Below, one piece after another: positions 57,425 to 64,000 of a DNA stretch of 64,000 nucleotides. The stretch covers positions 108,913,762-108,977,761 of the forward strand of contig OY740769.1 in assembly GCA_963513935.1 (NCBI GenBank), read 5' to 3'. The stretch is from Aphrophora alni (lineage: Eukaryota; Arthropoda; Insecta; Hemiptera; Aphrophoridae). Both the position numbers and the translations under genes were made by a program. The notes beneath the pieces were generated by a model, which worked only from the letters and a program-made list of their open reading frames with translations, ran no database searches and had not been told where the DNA came from. Numbering within the stretch: the stretch's first letter is position 1; every line of letters starts with the position of its first letter.

Positions 57425-58064
57425 TTTATTATTTACATAGTTTCAAAAATTTATATTTTGCTTCATTGAATTACAGTACCACTAATATACAATAAATTTA
57501 CCAACCTTATGCAATCTGGGTCATCCTTTCTATTTTAATATAATTTTACTTACAACACCTAAACAATAAAGAGAACTAAAATAAAAATAATGACAAGGAT
57601 TGAAAAAGTATTGTACACAATATTTACATTTTTATGTTCAGCAAAACATGTAGAGTAACATAACCTTCTTAGGTGTATATGAAAAATAATTATTTAATGA
57701 ATTGTGCACGCCTTTTAAATTGATACATTAATGGTGTAAGAATTTTACTTTATAATTCAAATCTGTGATATATCATGAAAATTCAAATTTTCAGAAGTGT
57801 TTTTCTGACATATGCCATATTATTTCAACATGTTGTCACCCAGGTTTAATCTAAACGATTATGAACTATTTTTTGAAATACACAATACATAAACTTGTCA
57901 TCCATCCATATACAAAACCAAATACTGAGCAAAGAAAATATTATATTCAATAACATCACTTAAAAAAATATATGTATGTTCTGAACTGCTGATAAACATA
58001 TTTCTATGTCCTAACCACACATAAAAACCCTTCTCCAGTCTAACAATTTTTAAGTAAATTCATA
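57425..58064. other. Gene-free stretch
   Basis: AT-rich; no motif recognised. It may contain unrecognised upstream intron sequence of the REJ gene. Confidence 0.5.
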
Positions 58065-58125
58065 TTTGAGTTTGATGGCTGAGGAGTCAAATTTGTCAAA
58101 ATAATGGGTTCAAATCCCACTCAAG
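58065..58125 (+). pseudogene. tRNA-like relic
   Basis: TTTGAGT at the 5' side pairs over 7 positions with ACTCAAG at the 3' side (one G-T pair). A GATGGCTGAGGAG block resembles a type II tRNA A-box, and TGGGTTCAAATCCCA is a good T-arm/B-box. At 61 nt it is too short, the anticodon arm being lost. It may be a tRNA pseudogene or the head of a SINE. Confidence 0.5.
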
Positions 58126-58870
58126 GCAAAGAGTTTTTTCATACAATTTAGTTCTTTCCAATCTATAGTAGGTAGGAGAGAAAATCCACTTTAAATTAGC
58201 GACATAAGTGAAAGTTAACAGTTGATTAAAATTTAATTTGACAGACAAAATTTATTTCGCAAATTTAATTTTTGTATAAAAGTTGATAAAAAACTATAAA
58301 ACTTGTCAAGATTATGCCTATAAACCATTTATGGGATTAAAATCCAGATTAATTTATTTAATGAAAAAAATTGTGATATATTTGGTAATATTGTGATTAA
58401 TATTGGTTAAGAATATTTAATGTATTATTCTACTTATTATGAAATAAGAGATTTGTTTTGTGGAAACTGTAAACTAGAAAGTTGAAAGATATTGTATGAT
58501 CTGTCATACTATAGAAATGGAATAAATGCATCACCTGATGTCCTTACAAGGTTGTAAACCCCAAATTGAAAACATTTACTCCCGACCTGTCAGTCAAGTA
58601 CTCACCCTACCCTACATTTAATTGTAAATGTATAGCCGAACTTCTTACAATTTAAAGAATGTAATTGTTTCAGTTTTCTATCTAACATGGTGAATATGTG
58701 TTACCCTGACAAAGCAGGGTACATACAATACATTTGGCGATGAGGATAAAAGTTTTAAAGTGATGGAAAGTTCACATGTGAAAAGTCAAGTTTTAAATAA
58801 TTCTCTTTTCGGAAGGGGAAAGAGAGTAGTGGTGCGGTAAAGAGTACAGGACACCATCTTTATATCAATA
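58126..58870. other. Gene-free stretch right of the tRNA-like relic
   Basis: AT-rich; could hold the body of a SINE, but no tail or target duplication was identified. Confidence 0.35.
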
Positions 58871-58874
58871 CTAG

Positions 58875-60354
58875 TGTGGTAATTCAAAAATTTATCTTGT
58901 AAGGGCTTATTTTGTTCATTAAAAGCCCCAAAGTTGGGCGACATTTGAAATAATTCAAAAAGGACGAGTTAAGAAAATGAAGCTACTTTAAAAAAAATTA
59001 TATGAACTTGAAGAGTTCTTACTTTATTTATTTAATGATGAAAATTGAATTTAACAGTAGTTATTTAATTAATATTGGGCGCCAGACCTAATGGTCATTA
59101 ATTATTAAAAAAAAAAAAAATTTATTAAGTTTATTATCTATGGGGTCGCAAGTTCTTTTAACAGTGTACTTACACAGTGAAATTCGGTAGTAATGAAAAC
59201 ACTTTGGCTGAAATATTAACATACAGATTTATTAAACATAAAATATTGTATACAAGAACATATTATTTAAACATATTAAGAAATTAAATATGAATATTAT
59301 CTTAATTAATATACTTTATTTATTTTTATTGTTTTCTCTGAAGGAGACTGTTTCATTTATTCCATGAATTTAAATCTTTACTTTAAATGTTGCAACAAGA
59401 AATTACTTTTTTTAAATTTAAATTACGTTGTAAATCTACGAAGGAGATTTACTTTTAAAATTGAAAATTTCATTATTTTAATAATTTATTTTTCTTAAAA
59501 TATTTTTTAAGCAGATAAAGAAAAATCAAACATGTGCAGCACATATATCAAAATATAATACAATTCATTAGTCTAGAGTTAACATAGGGTGTTTATACCA
59601 CAACACCAATTTTTATAAAAAATTGTCCGAAGGTAGTAGTTCAGACGTCCTGTATCTTGTAGTCTACTGCGATCGTGGCTTTCAAGAAAGTTCATGTTAT
59701 ATATAGACTCTCACAGCACTCAAAAAAATGTTTTTTTTTATATATATAATAGTTCATAGCGAGTTTATTGTCTTTAACGGAAAGTTTATCTCTACAGAAT
59801 TCTCACTACGCGGAAAATGATCTGTTTCTAAAATTCATTGTTCATTTTTCTACAAACACGTGCAAGGTATTGCATCACTTTGTTCAAAAATACACTTCTC
59901 GGTCTTTTTGTTATAAAAGTTTATTCACGAGCAGTCACCGCTCACTAATACATGTCTATGATGACAAACTTCTCGATTAAAACAATTTTTTACACGTTAG
60001 CACTACATTCTGATGAGTCTCTCTGCAGACCAAATACGTCTGATCACACTAACTACTGGACTTCGACTGAATCAAAAACCACGAGATATTTTCCTCCCGG
60101 AAGCGTCTTTTGCTTTGCTGTTACAACTCTGCTGTTACAACAACTTTACATACCTTTATTTTTCACACAAATTAATAAACACTTCTTATTAAATAAATTA
60201 TACTAAGATTAAACATGGTCATTTATTTTCTAGTCTTGAAAATCTATTTTTCTTTTTTTTTAAAATGAGTTTACTAAATACAATTCATGACTTAGACAGC
60301 CTATCTCTGTCTACTAACCCGCGGATATAGATTTTAACTTTTCACATTACTACA
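58875..60354 (-). mobile_element. LTR-like family copy E (long form), TSD CTAG
   Basis: On the minus strand it starts TGTAGTAATG (60354) and ends TTACCACA (58875). CTAG at 58871-58874 and 60355-60358 is the duplication. The terminal ~17 bp (TTTTTGAATTACCACA) has a diverged copy (TTTTTGAATTATTTCAAA, about 58944-58961) inside, and between them lies TGTCGCCCAACTTTGGGGC (58943-58925). CTGGCGCCCA on the minus strand is near 59080. 1480 bp. Confidence 0.9.
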
Positions 60355-60358
60355 CTAG

Positions 60359-60871
60359 GAAGTACAATGGTAGTGTTATTCAGAGGGATTAGCGAATTGA
60401 ATAGTGCTAACAAGACAAAAAACTCTTATTGTTAAAGGGGGTGACAAACGGATAAACTTAAAAATAATTGCAAAACTAACCTATCACACAATGCGTTGAA
60501 AAACTGAGAGGCAGATCCAATAGTACATTACCTCTGAATAATACGGATAGAAGTTACAGAAGAAAGAAATTGTTTTGATACCTAATTAATGGTTTAAATT
60601 ACAAAATATACCGCCCACCAAAAATAACATTTTTTTAAAAAATAAAATAAAAATTTTAATGACATTTTCCAAAGGCCAGGGGTAGTGGCAGCTAAATTCC
60701 AGAAGAGTGGAAAAGAATAAAAAGAAACTTCTCGGAACAAAAACAAACAAAATGGGTTATAAAAAATGCCAAATTTAATTTTCCTTTTGTTAAGAAAAAA
60801 ATATAAATTATTGTAAAACTGAAAACAAAACAAGACAAACTAAAAAATAAGAGAAAAAAAAACTTGAATTA
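60359..60871. other. Gene-free stretch
   Basis: No gene recognised; A-rich near the boundary with the Pao fragment. Confidence 0.45.
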
Positions 60872-62320
60872 ATCGACTGGAAAAAGGAATAGTTTTACTA
60901 CTGCTCTGCTGAATATTCCAGTAGCTGTCCAAACATAAGCAACTCTAACGTTTCTACCACAGACAGGATCCAACTGTGTTATTCTTTCCATTCCCCAATG
61001 TAGTGGAGAGAGATTTGGATCCATCACCAGGACTATGTTGCCAATCTTAATGTTGGTAATACGGTTGTTCCACTTTGATCTATGCTGCAGTGTGTGCAAA
61101 TACTCTTGACTCCAGCGGCGCTAGAAATATTGCATACCTTGTTGGATTAACTGCCATCGGAAAAGCTGATTTATGGCTATAGAATAAAGTCTGGCTGAGG
61201 GGGTGATATCAAACACTTCTCAATCAAAAAACTTTCAGGTGTTACGGCTTCGGTTTCGTTTGGATCTGAAGATAGGGCACACAGAGACCGGGAGTTTAAA
61301 ATTATTTCTATTGACACAAATAATGTTGTTAGTTCTTCATAAATGAGAATTTGTTTTCCAACAACCCTATGTAGGTGATAATTGACTGATTTAATGCCAG
61401 CTTCCCATTTATCAATGAAATGTGGAGCTGCTGCTAGATTGGATGTGCCAGTTGACTCCCTTGTCTGCTAAGGTTTTTAGTATAAGACTAGAAGATGACA
61501 TAAACATTGTCTTCATGAAGAAACTTTGGTGCACCTATATAATTTGTTCCTTATACAGGTGGAGCAGCCACGGCGGGATACAAAGCTTTTAAAGCCGGCT
61601 ACAAAATCTTCTGTTGTCAAACTAGATACAGCTTTAGTTGCCAAGCACACGTAAAGCATAAGTACAATCTAAGAATTTGTGGTTTACAAAATTCATTGGT
61701 CTTGGTTGCAAATTGGCCTTCCATATGGACTCCTACTTGTAAAAATGATCTTGCTCGATGTATGCGAACTGCTGGTACTTCTGCCATGAAAGGTTGGGAA
61801 GTATTTGACTTTAACTTGATACCTTTAATGCAGCAGGAAAGTCAACTACAGATAGTGTTACATGGTGACATGGTGGATAGAGTAAGAAGAATTTTGTAGA
61901 ATTTCAATAATTTTGAAAGTAGGTGAGCAATACACAATTCTAGACATGGTATTGAAACCCTTTTTAATGGAGCAACCTCGGACCTGGCCATGAGAAGATG
62001 AACAGAGATGATATTGTTTGGACAAAGAACTCACAAATAAACTAAAGAACCATATCCATCTTCTGAAGCATCGCCAGAACTGTTGAGTTGAAGATGGATG
62101 AAGCCTAAAGTAACAAAAGTCTAGGTAAATGTACATTTTTTAATGACTGCCGTTTGTGAAGAAAACAAGCCTACTGATGTTGTTTTTAATTTCTTTTTAA
62201 TTATCTGCCAATACATTTTACTGATATCTGGTGCGAAAGCAATAGGGTTCAGATGAAAATTAAAAGAACCTCCCGTATGTCCTTCTGTAGTTGGGACGAG
62301 CAAACATTTCATCATTGAGT
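60872..62320 (-). pseudogene. BEL/Pao polyprotein fragment (RT, RNase H, integrase, DUF5641-like)
   Basis: Reading right to left on the minus strand: DISKMYWQI (RT, about 62205), DASEDGYGS with ARSEVAPLKRVSIPCLELC (RNase H, about 62075-61930), then CWQL-type integrase pieces and GTNYIGAPKFL (about 61520), ILNSRSLCALSSDPNE (about 61290), and a DUF5641-like end at 61099-60872 (IVLVMDPNLSPLHWGM, AVVKLFLFPVD). Internal deletions remove most of the RT, and stops are common. It is a different Pao lineage from the copy at 1-5673. Confidence 0.78.
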
Positions 62321-62546
62321 TTTACCATTTCATGTTTTAGCGGTAGCATCAAAAACAGTACAAAATTTTATAGTACTATTTTATAGGGTAAAAAGTGGAA
62401 TCCAGAAAAAAATGTAGTTGCTTACAATCATTTATTTGTGAATGTGAGTTCTGAATTGTATAAAATAGCATACAATATAAACCAACACCTGCATCTTGCT
62501 CTGATAAAATAATAATAATAGCAAAATAAACTAGTATTCCATATTA

Positions 62547-63300
62547 CAGTAGAACCCCTCTTAACCGGTCTAGTCTGGACTGACACCCGGGCCGGTTGCC
62601 CGTTTGGCCGGTTAATCCGAGGTTCCCGTGAAAAATCGGTTTTCGTTCAAAGAAAGCTTATTTAATCAGGTAGCACTAAGAATTATGCAATTAAGATGTT
62701 ATTGCAACTCATTTAATTGTACATAAATGTATCGTATATATTATGTTATGTATATTATACATCAAACATGAAAAAATTAAACACTACAAAGCTCTTTTAC
62801 AGATTCCCCTCTGTCAAGTCTTTTAACACATTTAACCGCGTCTCAAACGAAACCAACACACGCTTCCGAAAACTGAAAAGAAATGTTATATTGTCCATAA
62901 TGTATACTAAAATGATTCGTGGAAAAAAAAGCGGCTCATCAAACGTTTTTGTGGGTGTATGTCTGCTATACCGACGGGAGCCAATGCCGCGGTGTTTTTA
63001 TGCCGCCGACAATAGGATACCGCTATCGACAAAAGCGTTAGACTCGCCGCCGACAATGGGATACCGCTATCGACAAAGTCATTTGATATCGCCGCCGCTT
63101 TGGTGCCACGGTGTTTTTACGCTGCCGACAATGGGATACCGCTATGGAGAAAGTCGTTTGATATCGCCGCCGCTTTGGTGTTTCAATTACAATTTATTTT
63201 CGGAAACTCTCATCCAACCAGTACACTACGATATAGGCCGGTTAATCCGAGGACCGGTACGTGACCTACATGCAAGCAACAATGGAATTTCTTCAGTTGT
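62547..63300. mobile_element. pogo/Tigger-type repeat with internal tandem array
   Basis: After TA (62545-62546) it begins CAGTAGAACCCCTCTTAACC, a classic pogo/Tigger end, and has GGCCGGTTAATCCGAGG near 62609. GGCCGGTTAATCCGAGGACCGG recurs near 63236 in the same orientation. A right inverted end was not found. The middle is GC-richer with tandem repeats. A 195-codon frame crossing it is repeat-derived and has no transposase motif. Confidence 0.55.
62985..63180. repeat. Imperfect tandem repeat with GCCGACAATGGGATACCGCT
   Basis: Three to four copies of a ~60-bp unit containing GCCGACAATGGGATACCGCT and ATCGACAAA-type sequence, with a longer duplicated block GATATCGCCGCCGCTTTGGTG at the right. 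Confidence 0.75.
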
Positions 63301-63526
63301 TTAATACTCACAACAACAATAATAATAGCGGTTTATTCTTGCAGATTACTTATAAGGTAAGGATAGAGTGATTAGTAATATATAATTATTTGAATTTTCA
63401 CTAAAGTTAAAATTCATCGTAATAAAATTTAGGTCCAGTATGTAAATGAAATAAATTTATCCTTATTTTGTACAATATCACATACAATAGTCACAAAGTC
63501 ACTAATATTGTATTATATACAAACAT
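63301..63526. other. AT-rich spacer
   Basis: Nothing recognisable. Confidence 0.4.
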
Positions 63527-64000
63527 TGTAATTGTTTTAAAATACGTTTATCTGAATTTATTAAAAAGAATAGAATAATCTGCTCGACAATGGGCGCCAG
63601 GTAGCTTTAGCTTACCAATTTTGAAAAGTTAAAAGTTTAATTATTATTAACAAAAAAAAAAATTCTCAAGTTCGTAGATCCTTTTAAAATTGTACTCCCA
63701 AGTAGTATCATGGTAAATAAGAAATCCTTTTTTGTTTTCTGAAACTGAACATGTTATTTCATTTAAATTGATCATACATACATAAATAATTCAAGTATAA
63801 ATTTTATAAGTTATACATCCTACTTAGAATTGTTATATTTCCCTTTTAAGAAGGTTAAAATCTTAAACATTGAATTTATTTTGGTTGTAACTTCAGAAAA
63901 TTATTTAGTGAAACAAACAGATTAGTATTATCTGCATTTCTTCATATTGAATTTACTTTATCTGACAAACACTACCTAAATTATTATTACAAATTATAAT
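63527..64000 (-). mobile_element. LTR-like family copy H, runs off the window
   Basis: On the minus strand the end is ...CAATTACA at 63527. CTACCTGGCGCCCATTGTCG is near 63600, and a block with GGGAGTACAATTTTAAAAGG lies near 63690, as in the other copies. The start lies beyond the window. The left border is inferred from the TTACA end rule; ACAT outside it is untested. Confidence 0.6.

Noticed and set aside
57495..57535. A possible micro-exon of the REJ gene
   Set aside because: AG and GT fall about 25 bp apart by chance in AT-rich DNA; no phase or domain support.
61696..61899. 67-codon plus-strand frame
   Set aside because: Overlaps the decayed minus-strand Pao fragment and has no recognisable domain.
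62717..63304. 195-codon plus-strand frame
   Set aside because: Runs through the tandem repeats of a pogo-ended element; no transposase or other protein pattern.

Overview
This window is eukaryotic and looks like an AT-rich arthropod genome, most likely an insect; I cannot place it to order. The evidence is spliced exons with GT/AG borders and very long introns, plus an insect-type mixture of mobile elements: BEL/Pao, Ty3/gypsy, Jockey- and LOA/R1-type non-LTR elements, mariner, piggyBac, hAT and pogo/Tigger. Almost every long open frame belongs to one of these elements.

Host gene. Four exons on the minus strand (56665-56518, 53105-52864, 43343-43149, 11655-11534) join with matching reading phase into about 235 residues of a REJ-type extracellular region, as found in polycystin-1 / sperm receptor for egg jelly proteins. 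They total 707 coding bases spread over 45 kb. The three introns are 3.4, 9.5 and 31.5 kb, and the window is essentially one stretch of this gene swollen by transposons. I found no further exons on either side.

Layout. 1-5673: a 5'-truncated, multiply broken BEL/Pao retrotransposon with its 3' LTR. 5674-11533: a non-LTR ORF1 scrap, a piggyBac-type element, a foldback element and LTR-like copy A. 11534-11655: host exon. 11656-28017: hAT, Jockey and LOA-like fragments, a DUF4817 transposase fragment and three piggyBac-type elements. 28018-42118: a nested stack. A piggyBac carries a solo LTR-like copy (B), a further copy (G) lies in an AT repeat, and a hAT transposase gene is split by LTR-like copy D, which is itself split by a very young gag-protease-only Ty3/gypsy element (34581-40216). 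42119-45789: Jockey scraps, host exon and a 53-bp minisatellite. 45790-50364: a LOA/R1-like non-LTR element flanked by a 106-bp target duplication. 50365-52733: two mariners. 52864-57422: two host exons, a Tigger fragment, LTR-like fragment F and a short mariner-superfamily element. 57423-64000: a tRNA-like relic, LTR-like copy E, a minus-strand Pao fragment, a pogo-like repeat and LTR-like copy H running off the end.

Most notable: (1) a family of about 1.45-1.6 kb LTR-like units (TGTAA...TTACA, 4-bp target duplications, at least seven copies) in two structural forms. In three independently inserted copies the terminal ~20 bp is repeated around a ~50-60 bp segment that resembles a lysine-tRNA primer site. 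(2) A recently inserted Ty3/gypsy element whose pol stops after protease. (3) The REJ gene itself.
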